Assembly: GCA_013823855.1 (NCBI GenBank)
Contig: PNMW01000085.1
Span: 54,651-118,650, forward strand
DNA length: 64,000 nt
Direction: 5' to 3'
Origin: Lysobacteraceae bacterium
GTDB lineage: Bacteria > Pseudomonadota > Gammaproteobacteria > Nevskiales > Nevskiaceae
Below are positions 46,590 through 55,469 of the stretch, one piece after another. Position numbers and translations under genes: made by a program. The notes under the pieces were generated by a model. It ran no database searches. It saw only the letters and a program-made list of their open reading frames with translations, and was not told the DNA's origin. The first letter of the stretch is position 1, and each line of letters begins with the position of its first letter.

Positions 46590-47501
46590 ATGCTCAGGAT
46601 CGGCATCGACCTCGGCGGCACCAAGATCGAAGGCATCGTGCTGCGCGGCGCGACCGAGGTCGTCGCCCGGCAGCGGATCGCGACCCCGGGCGGCGATTAC
46701 CCGGCGACGGTGGCGGCGGTCGCGCGCCTGGTCGCCGTGCTCGAACGGCAGGTCGGCGCTCAGCGGCTGCCGGTCGGCATCGGCCATCCGGGCGCGATCT
46801 CGCCGTTCACCGGGCTGATCAAGAACGCCAATTCGACCTGCCTGAACGACCGGCCGTTGCAGGCCGATCTCGAAGCCGCGCTCGGCCGCGGCGTGCGGAT
46901 GGCCAACGATGCCGATTGCCTGGCGCTCAGCGAAGCGCAGGACGACGGCGCGGCAGCCGGCGCCGCCTGCGTGTTCGCGGTGATCCTCGGCACCGGCGTC
47001 GGCGGCGGCATCGTCATCGACGGCAAGCTCAGAGCCGGCCCGAACGCGATCGCCGGGGAATGGGGTCACAACCCGTTGCCATGGCCGCGGCGCGACTGGA
47101 ACGAAGTGCCCGGTCCGCTTGGCTGGGATGGCCGCTTGGGTGCGATCGAGGACTGGCTGTCGGGCCCGGCGCTGGCGCGCGACCATCGCGAGGTCAGCGG
47201 CGCGATCCTGACGGGCGAGCAGATCGTCGCCGCCGCGAATGCCGGCGACGGCGCCAGTCTCGCGACCCTGGCCCGTCACCAGGATCGGCTGGCGCGTGCA
47301 CTGGCCAGCGTCATCAATGTGCTCGACCCGGACGTCATCGTGCTCGGCGGCGGCCTGAGCCGGATCGCGCGGCTCTATGACTCTGTGCCGCAGCTCTGGG
47401 GCCGCTGGGTGTTCAGCGATCGGGTGGTGACCCGGCTGGTCGCCGCGAAGCACGGCGACAGCAGCGGTGTCCGCGGCGCGGCCTGGCTGTCGCCCGGCTG
47501 A
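46590..47501 (+). CDS. ROK family sugar kinase lacking the zinc-binding cysteines
   Basis: 303 residues. ATP-binding IGIDLGGTKIEG (4-15), GIGHPGAISP, catalytic ANDADCLALSE (N106-D107), second phosphate motif VILGTGVGGGIVIDG, and GEWGHNPLPWP (H160). Where ROK sugar kinases carry CxCGxxGCxE, this protein reads GPLGWDGRLGAIEDWLSGPALARD (175-198), so all three cysteines are replaced. The overall architecture suggests a fructokinase or glucokinase; specificity is not deducible. Confidence 0.88.
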   Translation: MLRIGIDLGGTKIEGIVLRGATEVVARQRIATPGGDYPATVAAVARLVAVLERQVGAQRLPVGIGHPGAISPFTGLIKNANSTCLNDRPLQADLEAALGRGVRMANDADCLALSEAQDDGAAAGAACVFAVILGTGVGGGIVIDGKLRAGPNAIAGEWGHNPLPWPRRDWNEVPGPLGWDGRLGAIEDWLSGPALARDHREVSGAILTGEQIVAAANAGDGASLATLARHQDRLARALASVINVLDPDVIVLGGGLSRIARLYDSVPQLWGRWVFSDRVVTRLVAAKHGDSSGVRGAAWLSPG

Positions 47502-47505
47502 GCGC

Positions 47506-48411
47506 TCAGCGCGACAGGCTGCGCACGAAGCTGCCGATCGCCGCCACCGCCTGATCGGCTTCCGGCATCCATCCGGCCATCACCTGCCAGACGTGCCAGA
47601 GCTGTGGCTTGAGATCGATGGTGACGTCGACGCCGGCCTTGCGGGCGGCATCGGCGAGACGCACCGAATCATCGAGCAGCACTTCGTCGTCGCCGACCTG
47701 GATCAGCGTCTTCGGCAGGCCTTCGAGCCTGGCGAACAGCGGCGACAGCCGCGGATCGGCCAGCGGCAGGCCGTTGGCGAATTCGCGGGCGGCGCGGTCG
47801 ATGCCGCGCACCGTCAGCACGCGGTCGCGCTCGGCGCGGGTGCCCATCGAGGCGCCGCTCGACGACAGGTCGGTCCACGGCGACAGCAGCACCAGCCCGG
47901 CCGGCAGCGGCAGGCCGGCATCGCGCAGCGCGATCGCGGTGACCAGCGCCAGATTGCCGCCGGCCGAGTCGCCGCCGAGCACCAGGTTCGCCGGCTTGAT
48001 GCCCTGCGCCAGCAGCGCCTTCCAGCCGCTGACGGCATCTTCGAGCGCGGCCGGGTAGGGATGCTCCGGCGCCAGCCGGTAATCGAGTGCGATCACCGTC
48101 GCGCCGGCGGCTTGGGCGATGTGCGCCAGCATGCCGCGATGAGTGCGCGGCGAGCCGCCCAGATAAGCACCGCCGTGCATGTAGTAGATGACCTGCCTGC
48201 TGCCCGAACCCTTCGGCGTCAGCTTCTCGGCGGGCCGGCCGGCGAGAGTGATCGACTCGATCCGGGTGCCGCGCGGAATGCGGGTGATCAGCCCGGCAAT
48301 GCGCTCGAGCTTCGGCCGCATTTCGGCGGCAGGCGCCGCCAGCACCGGCTGCAGCAGGAACTGGGAGACGGGGCCGAACAGGCGGGCGCGCAGGCTGAGG
48401 GAGGCGGTCAT
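47506..48411 (-). CDS. Alpha/beta hydrolase, hormone-sensitive-lipase (family IV) type
   Basis: 301 residues. Oxyanion motif MHGGAYLGGSPRTHRG, LDYRLAPEHPYPAALEDA, nucleophile GGDSAGGNLAL, acid in VGDDEVLLDDS and His in QLWHVWQVMAG. This is a short- to medium-chain carboxylesterase pattern. ATG 48411 was chosen since longer frames add Pro/Arg-rich upstream sequence. Converges on the ROK gene with 4 bp between. Confidence 0.92.
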   Translation of the reverse strand: MTASLSLRARLFGPVSQFLLQPVLAAPAAEMRPKLERIAGLITRIPRGTRIESITLAGRPAEKLTPKGSGSRQVIYYMHGGAYLGGSPRTHRGMLAHIAQAAGATVIALDYRLAPEHPYPAALEDAVSGWKALLAQGIKPANLVLGGDSAGGNLALVTAIALRDAGLPLPAGLVLLSPWTDLSSSGASMGTRAERDRVLTVRGIDRAAREFANGLPLADPRLSPLFARLEGLPKTLIQVGDDEVLLDDSVRLADAARKAGVDVTIDLKPQLWHVWQVMAGWMPEADQAVAAIGSFVRSLSR

Positions 48412-48584
48412 CGGGTCGGGGAACAGGTCGGACTCGGGCCGCGAGCGTAGCCGAACGGGCTGGCTGACGGGCAGGGCCGGGTGCGTCAGCAGGGAACCGC
48501 CGGGCGACGGAAATGTCATCCAAGGGTCGTTATGATGCGGTCGACCGGGTCATGCCGGCGCCCGCCCCGAACAGGACTCCCCCG

Positions 48585-49490
48585 ATGTCACTGCCCCGTT
48601 TCAGCACCCTGCTGCGCGCCGGCCTGCTGCTGGCCGCCGCAGCCGCGATCAGCGCCTGCACCGAAGGCCGCGACGCCTATGCCATCACCGATAGCGGCAC
48701 GATGATCAAGTTCCAGACCGACGACCCCGGTTCGATCGACAACGAGGTCACGATCACCGGGCTCGACAGCGGTGAAACGCTGCTGCAGATCGATTTCCGG
48801 ACCGAGAACAGGCTGCTGTACGGGCTGACCAGCAGCAATCGCATTGCCACCATCGACGTCGACACCGGTGTCGCGACCCTGGTCAGCGTGACGCCGTTCC
48901 TGACCGCGCCGGCGGTGCTGAACCAGCCGGTGATGGACATCAATCCGGCGCAGGATTTCATCCGCGTGATCGATTACCAGCCGGGCGGCAGCAGCACCGA
49001 CACCAACATTCTCCGGGTCGATCCGGACACCGGCGCGCGGATCCAGAGCGATGGCACGGTGCTGCGTTACAACGACAGCGACACCAACGACGGCGAGATT
49101 CCGCAGCTCGCGGCGATCGCGCATTCGAACAACGATGTCGATGCCACGACGACCACGCTGTACGGTCTCGACTTCACGACCCAGAGCCTGGTGCGGATCA
49201 CCAATGCCGGCGTGCTGACCTCGCTCGGCGTGCTCGATCGCCAGTTCGTGTCGACCGCCGGCTTCGACATCGTCCGCGAGCGTGGCGACCAGCCGGACAA
49301 TCTCGGCATCGCCTACGTGGCGATCGCCGAGCGCAACAACACGGCGCGTTTCTACGAAATCGATCTTGCCGACGGCAATACCTCGGGCGCTGCCTCGAAC
49401 AACGGCGGCGCCACGATTGGCGGGGATCGCCAGATTCGCTCGCTGGCGGTGTCGCCGAATCCGCCGAGGCGCGAAGGCTTCAACTTCTGA
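48585..49490 (+). CDS. DUF4394 domain lipoprotein
   Basis: 301 residues. Lipoprotein signal LLAAAAAISAC, then a DUF4394 beta-propeller-like domain with repeats such as YAITDSGTMIKFQTDDPGSIDNEVTITGLDSGETLLQIDFRTENRLLYGLTSSNRIATIDVDTG and VLNQPVMDINPAQDFIRVI. Function unknown, envelope-anchored. A TTATGAT element at 48531 may be its -10. Followed by a strong terminator. Confidence 0.85.
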   Translation: MSLPRFSTLLRAGLLLAAAAAISACTEGRDAYAITDSGTMIKFQTDDPGSIDNEVTITGLDSGETLLQIDFRTENRLLYGLTSSNRIATIDVDTGVATLVSVTPFLTAPAVLNQPVMDINPAQDFIRVIDYQPGGSSTDTNILRVDPDTGARIQSDGTVLRYNDSDTNDGEIPQLAAIAHSNNDVDATTTTLYGLDFTTQSLVRITNAGVLTSLGVLDRQFVSTAGFDIVRERGDQPDNLGIAYVAIAERNNTARFYEIDLADGNTSGAASNNGGATIGGDRQIRSLAVSPNPPRREGFNF

Positions 49491-49522
49491 GCGCAGCGGC
49501 TCGTGGTGTGACGCGCAGACAA

Positions 49523-49548
49523 AAAGGCCCGCAGCGATGCGGGCCTTT
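49523..49548 (+). terminator. Rho-independent terminator after the DUF4394 gene
   Basis: Perfect 11-bp stem AAAGGCCCGCA (49523-49533) / TGCGGGCCTTT (49538-49548) with a GCGA loop. Symmetric, so it may act on both strands. Confidence 0.88.
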
Positions 49549-49584
49549 CCGGTGATGACGGTCGTCGCGGGCAACCGGCCACGA

Positions 49585-49616
49585 AAAAGCCCGTCGGCTT
49601 GCACCGACGGGCTTTT
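49585..49616 (-). terminator. Rho-independent terminator of the phoX-like gene
   Basis: Perfect 13-bp stem AAAAGCCCGTCGG (49585-49597) / CCGACGGGCTTTT (49604-49616). On the minus strand the hairpin ends in a T-run and lies 30 bp after the phoX-like stop. Tandem with the plus-strand terminator between convergent genes. Confidence 0.9.
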
Positions 49617-49645
49617 GCTCCGCTGTCCGCCGAGGCGGATCGCGC

Positions 49646-51844
49646 TTACAGGCCGACGATGCCGAAGTCGTCCCTGACGATCGCCAGGGTCGCCGAACGC
49701 GGACGGCTCAGGCCGCCATCCGGGAAGTGGCTCTCATAGGCCGCCGGGTTGCCGATCTGCGCCGCCGGCGTGTTCTCGCCCGGATGCTGGATGTTGACGA
49801 ACAGCACGCGGCCATCCGGCGTGCTGTCGAGACCGGTGATCTCGCAGCCCTTCGGGCCGACCAGGAAACGGCGCAGCCGCGATTCGCTGGCCTTGGCGCC
49901 GACGAACGTCTGCTGGCCGTTGATGGTCACCGCGCCGCCGTCACCGACCTTGCCCGGCACCGCAGCCAGCAGCATGCAGTTGCTGACGTCGGTGTAGGCG
50001 CCGTCGTCGGTCTGGATCCACAGCAGGCCATTCGAGTCGTTGGTCTCGCGGCCGAACCACAGGCCATCCGGGCTGGAGAAGTCGTTGACGTCGGTCAGGC
50101 CGGACAGGTTGACGGTGGCCGGATCGCTGCCGGCTTCGGCGCCGAAGCCGAAGATGTCCCAGCGGAACGAGGTGGCCGCCGCGTTGTTGCCGGTTTCGCG
50201 GAAGCGGATGATGTGGCCGTTGACGTTGCCGCGCTGGGTGACGGCCCCCTTCTGATCCGAGTACGAACGCGGATTCGCCGCGTCGACCACCGGGCCGGCC
50301 CCGACGCCGCGCGCCGAGTTGTTGGTCAGCGTGAAGTAGACCTCGCCGTTGACGCGGTTGACCGCCGCCCATTCCGGACGGTCCATCTTGGTGGCGCCGA
50401 CCGAGTCGGCGGCCAGGCGGGCGTGCAGCAGCACGTCGGCCTGCGAGCTGAACGGATAGATCGCGTTGTTCGGGTCCAGACCGTTGCTGCCGAATACCAG
50501 CGGAATCCAGCTGCCGGTGCCGGTTGCGTCGAAACGGGCGACGTACAGCGTGCCGCTGTCGAGGTACTTGTCGCCGACCGCCAGGCGGTCACTACGGGTC
50601 AGATCGCGCGGATCGAGCACGGCGGTGGACACGAACTTGTAGATGTATTCGCCGCGCGAGTCGCAGCCCATGTAGTAGACCAGCGGGCGGCCGGCCACGA
50701 AGTTCGCCGGCCAGGCCCCTTCGTGGAAGAAGCGCGCCATCGCGGTGCGCTTGCGCGGCGTCGACGTCGGGTCGTACGGATCGATCTCGACGATCCAGCC
50801 GAAGGTGTTCGGCGCATTGCGGAAGTCGTCGGCGGCGGTGGCGCCGGTGACGGTGGCATCCCAGCGCGAGAAACGGGTGTCGTTCGGGTCCTGCGGGATG
50901 ACGGTGGTCCAGCCGTAGTTGCCGGCCGCGCCCTGGGTCAGGCCGTAGCGGTTCAGCGCGGTGACTTCCGCCGGCGTGCGGCTGGCGTTGTCGGTGCCCG
51001 AGCGGCGGAAGTAGAACGCCCAGTTCTCCTCGCAGGTCAGGTAGGTGCCCCAGGGCGTGAAGCCGTTGGCGCAGTTGTTGACGGTGCCGCGCGTGCGGGT
51101 GCCGTTCGGCGAGTAGCGGGTGACGAGCTGCGGATCGCCGGCGACCGGGCCGCTGAGCACCATGTCGGTCAGCGAGGTGATACGACGGTTGAAGCGCGAG
51201 TTGCGGTTGAACGCGACCGGGACGGCCCGCGACGGGCCCGGCACCAGTTCCGTGATGCTGACGCCGTGGGCGTTCATTTCCTTGATCACTTCATCGGCCA
51301 CGGTGCGGACGCCGCCGACCACGGTCGCGCCATTGGCATGCAGGAACGGCTGGGTGATGTTCTCGTGGTTGACGCACAGCAGGCCGCGGCGAGAGTTGCG
51401 CGGATCCGGGCGGCTGCCGTCGCTGCTCAAGCCGAAGTAATACATGCCGTCATGGTGGTCACCCGAGCGGAAGGCGTAGGAATCGCCGCTTTCGCTGCCG
51501 TCGCCGACATAGGCCGGCGTCGACGGCGTCAGCGCTTCGCCGGTCGGCGTCAGCACGGTGACGCTGTAGCCCGCCGGCACGCTGACCGCGTCGGCCAGGC
51601 TCTTGGCGACCGGGTTGAAGCTCAGCGTGAAGCCGGCCGGCAGGGCCTTGGCTTCCGGGCTGGCCAGCAGGCCGGCGCCACCGGCCGTGAACGCCGCCGC
51701 TGCGCCGAGGCCGCCGACCAGCACTTCGCGGCGCGACAGCCGCGCGTCGACCATGCTCTGCAGGGTCGGGTTGTTCGATTCGTTGGTGCAGATATCGTCG
51801 TCGTGACGATGCGCGGCGTGCTCGCTGATCTCAAAGTGCTTCAT
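49646..51844 (-). CDS. PhoX family (DUF839) TAT-exported phosphatase-like protein
   Basis: 732 residues. A long N-terminal region leads into a twin-arginine signal SRREVLVGGLGAAAAFTAGGAGLLAS (about residues 40-65). The PhoX/DUF839 domain follows, with RSGDHHDGMYYFGL, LCVNHENITQPF, GTYLTCEENWAFYF, MGCDSRGEYIYKFVS, EWAAVNRVNGEVYFTLTNNS and SPDGLWFGRE. PhoX proteins are calcium/iron-dependent periplasmic alkaline phosphatases. AGGAG stands seven bases before ATG 51844. No Pho box was noticed in the 183-bp upstream gap. Confidence 0.92.
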   Translation of the reverse strand: MKHFEISEHAAHRHDDDICTNESNNPTLQSMVDARLSRREVLVGGLGAAAAFTAGGAGLLASPEAKALPAGFTLSFNPVAKSLADAVSVPAGYSVTVLTPTGEALTPSTPAYVGDGSESGDSYAFRSGDHHDGMYYFGLSSDGSRPDPRNSRRGLLCVNHENITQPFLHANGATVVGGVRTVADEVIKEMNAHGVSITELVPGPSRAVPVAFNRNSRFNRRITSLTDMVLSGPVAGDPQLVTRYSPNGTRTRGTVNNCANGFTPWGTYLTCEENWAFYFRRSGTDNASRTPAEVTALNRYGLTQGAAGNYGWTTVIPQDPNDTRFSRWDATVTGATAADDFRNAPNTFGWIVEIDPYDPTSTPRKRTAMARFFHEGAWPANFVAGRPLVYYMGCDSRGEYIYKFVSTAVLDPRDLTRSDRLAVGDKYLDSGTLYVARFDATGTGSWIPLVFGSNGLDPNNAIYPFSSQADVLLHARLAADSVGATKMDRPEWAAVNRVNGEVYFTLTNNSARGVGAGPVVDAANPRSYSDQKGAVTQRGNVNGHIIRFRETGNNAAATSFRWDIFGFGAEAGSDPATVNLSGLTDVNDFSSPDGLWFGRETNDSNGLLWIQTDDGAYTDVSNCMLLAAVPGKVGDGGAVTINGQQTFVGAKASESRLRRFLVGPKGCEITGLDSTPDGRVLFVNIQHPGENTPAAQIGNPAAYESHFPDGGLSRPRSATLAIVRDDFGIVGL

Positions 51845-52027
51845 CGCTGGCTCCTGGACAGGTGGGGTGGGTGCGCGACGCGGGTCGCGCGCCAAAACGT
51901 CAAGCGCCCGGAGCCTAGCCAGCGGATGTTTCGTTTCGTTGTCAGTGCCGGGCCGGCCACGCCGCGCGACGGACGGGCGGCGGTAACATCCGGTTACCAC
52001 CACCGCCCTCCTTCCTCCGAGTCCGTC

Positions 52028-53812
52028 TTGTCCACCATTCGTTACCGGGTCAGCGCCGAGCCGGCCGCGCATCGCTTTCGGGTTTCCGCGCTGTTCGACG
52101 CCGCCGCAGCGCCGGTGCTGCGGCTGCCGAACTGGATCCGCGGCAGCTACCTGGTCCGCGATTTCGCCAAGCACGTGCAGGGGCTCAAAGCCTTCGTCGA
52201 CGAACGGCCGGTGGCGATCACCCGGCTCGACAAGGGCCGTTTCCGGGTCGAAGGGCAGGGCCGGATCCGCCTCGAATACGCGGTGCATGCGCTCGACAGC
52301 TCGGTGCGCAAGGCCTATCTCGATACCCGGCGCGGCTTCTTCAACGGCAGCTCGCTGTTCTACTGCCCGGTGGGCGCTGAAGCGGGGCGATTCGAAGTGG
52401 CGATCGAACGCCCGGACCCGTCGCGGTGCCCTGGCTGGAAGCTGGCCACCGCGCTGGTCCCGGTCGAGATCGCCGATGACGGTTTCGGTGTCTACCGCGC
52501 CGGCAGCTACGAGGAACTGATCGACTGCCCGGTCGAGATGGCGGCGTACCAGAGCATCGCCTTCGACGTCGACGGCATTCCGCACCGCCTCGTCCTGTCC
52601 GGCCGCTGCGAGCCGGACCTGCCGCGGCTCGCAGCCGACATCGCCAGGGTCTGCCACGCGCAGCGCGAGCTGTTCGGCCAGCAGCCCCAGAAGGCGCAAA
52701 TGGCGCAGTACCTGTTCCTGACCCAGGTCACCGGCAACGGCTACGGCGGGCTCGAGCACCGCACCTCAACCGCGCTGGTCACTGCCCGCGATGCGCTGCC
52801 ACGCCCCGGCCAGACCGGCCTGCGCAAGGGCTATCGCGGTTTTCTCGGCCTGGTCAGCCACGAGTATTTCCACCTGTGGAACGTCAAGCGGATCACTGCC
52901 GCCCGCTTCGCCGACAACGATTTGAGCGCCGAGGCCTACAGCGAGGACCTCTGGGCCTACGAGGGCGTCACCTCGTACTACGACGACCTGATGCTGCTGC
53001 GCGCCGGGCTGATCGACGCCCCGGTCTATCTCGACCTGCTCGCGGAAGCCGCGACCCGCCTGCAGCGCACGCCGGGCCGCACCGTCCAGACCCTGGCCGA
53101 GGCCAGCTTCGAAACCTGGATCAAGTACTACCAGCCGGACGAGCACACGCCGAACGCGGCGGTGAACTACTACGTCAAGGGCGCGCTGGCGACACTCTGC
53201 CTCGACCTGTGGCTGCGCCTGCATTCCAGCCTGACCCTGGACGACGTGATGCGCGCGCTGTGGTCGCGCTACGGCGCCCACGACATCGGCGTGCCGGAAG
53301 GCGGGCTCGAAGCGGTGGCCTGCGAGATCTCCGGGCTCGATCTCAAGCCCCGGTTCGACGCCTGGCTGCGCGGCACCACCGAGCTGCCACTGGCCGAGCT
53401 GCTGGCCGCGTTCGGCGTCACCGCCAGCCTGCGGCCGAGCCACGGTGCCAGCGACGAAGGCGGACGCAGCGAATCGCGCAGCCTGCCGGCGACCACGCTC
53501 GGCCTGAGCCTGCGCGCCGGCGAGGCGACGATCGCCACGGTATTCAGCGGCTCGCCGGCCGAAGACGCCGGCCTGGCCGGCGGCGATCAGCTGGTCGCGA
53601 TCGACGGCCTGAAGATCACCGCCGGCAACTGGGCGCTGCGGCTCGAAGCGCTGCATCCCGGCGTTGCCGTGCCGCTGAGCTGGTTCCGCGGCGACGAGCT
53701 GATGACCGCGATGATCACGCCGGTGCAGCCGGCCGCCGATACCTGGACCCTGACCCTGGCCGAGATCGACGGCGAGCCGCTGGCGCGGCGTCAGGCCTGG
53801 CTGGGAGCCTGA
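52028..53812 (+). CDS. M61 family glycyl aminopeptidase-like metallopeptidase with PDZ domain
   Basis: 594 residues starting at TTG 52028, the only in-frame start that matches the family N-terminus (STIRYRVSAEPAAHRFRVSALFD). Zinc motif SHEYFHLWNVKRI (H278, E279, H282) with third ligand in WAYEGVTSYYDD (E312), and a C-terminal PDZ domain (TIATVFSGSPAEDAGLAGGDQLVAIDGL). It probably trims peptides with N-terminal Gly or Ala. plsY begins 2 bases after the stop, so it leads the plsY-birA-coaX operon. Confidence 0.92.
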   Translation: MSTIRYRVSAEPAAHRFRVSALFDAAAAPVLRLPNWIRGSYLVRDFAKHVQGLKAFVDERPVAITRLDKGRFRVEGQGRIRLEYAVHALDSSVRKAYLDTRRGFFNGSSLFYCPVGAEAGRFEVAIERPDPSRCPGWKLATALVPVEIADDGFGVYRAGSYEELIDCPVEMAAYQSIAFDVDGIPHRLVLSGRCEPDLPRLAADIARVCHAQRELFGQQPQKAQMAQYLFLTQVTGNGYGGLEHRTSTALVTARDALPRPGQTGLRKGYRGFLGLVSHEYFHLWNVKRITAARFADNDLSAEAYSEDLWAYEGVTSYYDDLMLLRAGLIDAPVYLDLLAEAATRLQRTPGRTVQTLAEASFETWIKYYQPDEHTPNAAVNYYVKGALATLCLDLWLRLHSSLTLDDVMRALWSRYGAHDIGVPEGGLEAVACEISGLDLKPRFDAWLRGTTELPLAELLAAFGVTASLRPSHGASDEGGRSESRSLPATTLGLSLRAGEATIATVFSGSPAEDAGLAGGDQLVAIDGLKITAGNWALRLEALHPGVAVPLSWFRGDELMTAMITPVQPAADTWTLTLAEIDGEPLARRQAWLGA

Positions 53813-53814
53813 GC

Positions 53815-54474
53815 ATGCTGGAACTGGTCACCAAGTGCCTGCTCGCCTATCTGCTCGGCGGCGTGATGGGCGGCGATGTCATGCGCCGCTTCGTCGGCGG
53901 CACGGACCTGCGCGCCAGCGGCTCCGGCAATGTCGGCGCCACCAATGCGCTGCGCACCCGTGGCGCGAAGTTCGCGCTCGGCGTGCTGGCGATCGACATC
54001 GGCAAGGGCGTGGTCGCCGCACTCGCGCTGCCCGGCCTGCCGTGGCCGCTGCCGGGTGCGGCCGTCGATCCGGCGGTGCTGCCGTTCGCCTGCGGCGTCG
54101 GCGCCGCACTCGGCCACTGCTATCCCGTGTTCCAGAAGTTCAAGGGCGGCAAGGGGGTGGCGACCCTGGCCGGCGTGTTCATCGCGCTGCTGCCGAATGC
54201 CGCGCCGTGGCTGATCGCCGCGTTCGCGCTGGTGGTGATGCTGAGCGGCTATGTCAGCCTCGCCTCGATCAGTGCCGGCGTCGTCGCGCTGTTCTATGTC
54301 GCATGCGTCGGCGACGGCGCGCTGAGCACGAAAGGCATATTCACCGCCGTCATGCTGGCGCTGATCCTGTTCAAGCACCGCGAGAACATCGTGCGGCTGT
54401 TCCAGGGCCGCGAATCGCGCTTCGAGAAGGCCCGCGTGCTCGGCCGGCTGTTCGACGGCAAGCGCGCCTCGTGA
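53815..54474 (+). CDS. plsY: Glycerol-3-phosphate acyltransferase PlsY
   Basis: 219 residues with several membrane helices. Conserved motifs GSGNVGATNALRTRG (phosphate loop), GHCYPVFQKFKGGKGVAT (motif 2, glycerol-3-phosphate binding) and KHRENIVRLFQGRESRF near the C-terminus. It transfers acyl from acyl-phosphate to glycerol-3-phosphate in phospholipid synthesis. The first helix reads LLGGVMGGD instead of the usual LLGSIPFG. Its stop overlaps the birA start (GTGA). Confidence 0.93.
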   Translation: MLELVTKCLLAYLLGGVMGGDVMRRFVGGTDLRASGSGNVGATNALRTRGAKFALGVLAIDIGKGVVAALALPGLPWPLPGAAVDPAVLPFACGVGAALGHCYPVFQKFKGGKGVATLAGVFIALLPNAAPWLIAAFALVVMLSGYVSLASISAGVVALFYVACVGDGALSTKGIFTAVMLALILFKHRENIVRLFQGRESRFEKARVLGRLFDGKRAS

Positions 54475-55469
54475 CCCGCGCACTGGAAGACGAGGCGCTG
54501 CTGCCGCTGGTCGATGCGCTGGCGGCCGGCGACTGGCTGTCCGGCGAGGCGCTGGCCCAGGCGGCCGGGGTCACCCGCGCCGCGCTGGCCAAGCGGATCA
54601 GCCAGATCGAGGCCTGGGGGCTCGACATCGAGGCGCGGCCGGGCCTCGGCTATCGCCTGAGCACGCCGCTCGAACGGCTCGACGCCGCGCGGATCGGCGC
54701 ACTTCCGCCGCTGCGCAAGGTCGCGGTCGCCTTGCGGGTCGACTCGACCAACCAGCGGCTGATCGAAGTGCCGTCCGCCGATGATCCGCAGGCGCTGTTC
54801 GCCGAGGCCCAGACCGCCGGCCGTGGCCGGCGTGGCCGCGACTGGCGCTCGCCGTTCGGCGCCAACCTGTACCTGTCGCTGGCCTGGAATTTCGGTGGCT
54901 GGCCGCCGAAGCTCGGCTGCCTGCCGCTGGCGGTCGGGGTCGCCGCGACCCGGGCGCTGTCGGCCGCCGGACTCGACGGCGTGCAGCTGAAATGGCCGAA
55001 CGATCTGCGGATCGGCGACGCCAAGCTCGGCGGCATCCTGATCGAAAGCCGCAGCGAGATCGGCGGCGCCTGCCGGGTGGTGATCGGTCTCGGCCTCAAT
55101 GTGGCGATGACCGCCGCCCAGGCCGCCGATCTCGGCCAGCCGTGGATCAGCGTCCATGCCGCGCAGGACGCCGCCGGCCGGCCGCGCGTCACCCGCAATG
55201 CGCTGGCCGGCCATCTGCTCGCCGCGCTGTCGGCGGCGTTGACCGACTTCGAGGCGAGCGGCTTCGCCCGCTTCCTCGACGACTGGAAGCGGCTCGACCT
55301 CGCTGCCGACCAGCCGGTGCGGATCATCGGCGCCGGCGCCGCCGAGCTCGACGGCATCGCCCGCGGCATCGATGACGACGGCGCGCTGATCGTCGAGACG
55401 CCGGACGGCCGCCGCCAGCATCTGCACGCCGGCGAAGTCAGCCTGCGACTGGCGCCGGCATCGGCATGA
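54471..55469 (+). CDS. birA: Bifunctional BirA (biotin protein ligase / biotin operon repressor)
   Basis: 332 residues from GTG 54471. N-terminal helix-turn-helix (SGEALAQAAGVTRAALAKRISQIEAWGLDIEARPGLGYRL), the ligase domain with EAQTAGRGRRGRDWRSPFGANLYLSLAW and KWPNDLRIGDAKLGGILIE, and a C-terminal SH3-like cap. It biotinylates acetyl-CoA carboxylase and may repress biotin synthesis genes. Overlaps plsY before it and coaX after it by 4 bp each. Confidence 0.95.
   Translation: MTRALEDEALLPLVDALAAGDWLSGEALAQAAGVTRAALAKRISQIEAWGLDIEARPGLGYRLSTPLERLDAARIGALPPLRKVAVALRVDSTNQRLIEVPSADDPQALFAEAQTAGRGRRGRDWRSPFGANLYLSLAWNFGGWPPKLGCLPLAVGVAATRALSAAGLDGVQLKWPNDLRIGDAKLGGILIESRSEIGGACRVVIGLGLNVAMTAAQAADLGQPWISVHAAQDAAGRPRVTRNALAGHLLAALSAALTDFEASGFARFLDDWKRLDLAADQPVRIIGAGAAELDGIARGIDDDGALIVETPDGRRQHLHAGEVSLRLAPASA

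Noticed and set aside
49727..52027. Long plus-strand extension upstream of the M61 peptidase
   Set aside because: It is the antisense of the PhoX-family gene; the family N-terminus begins at TTG 52028.
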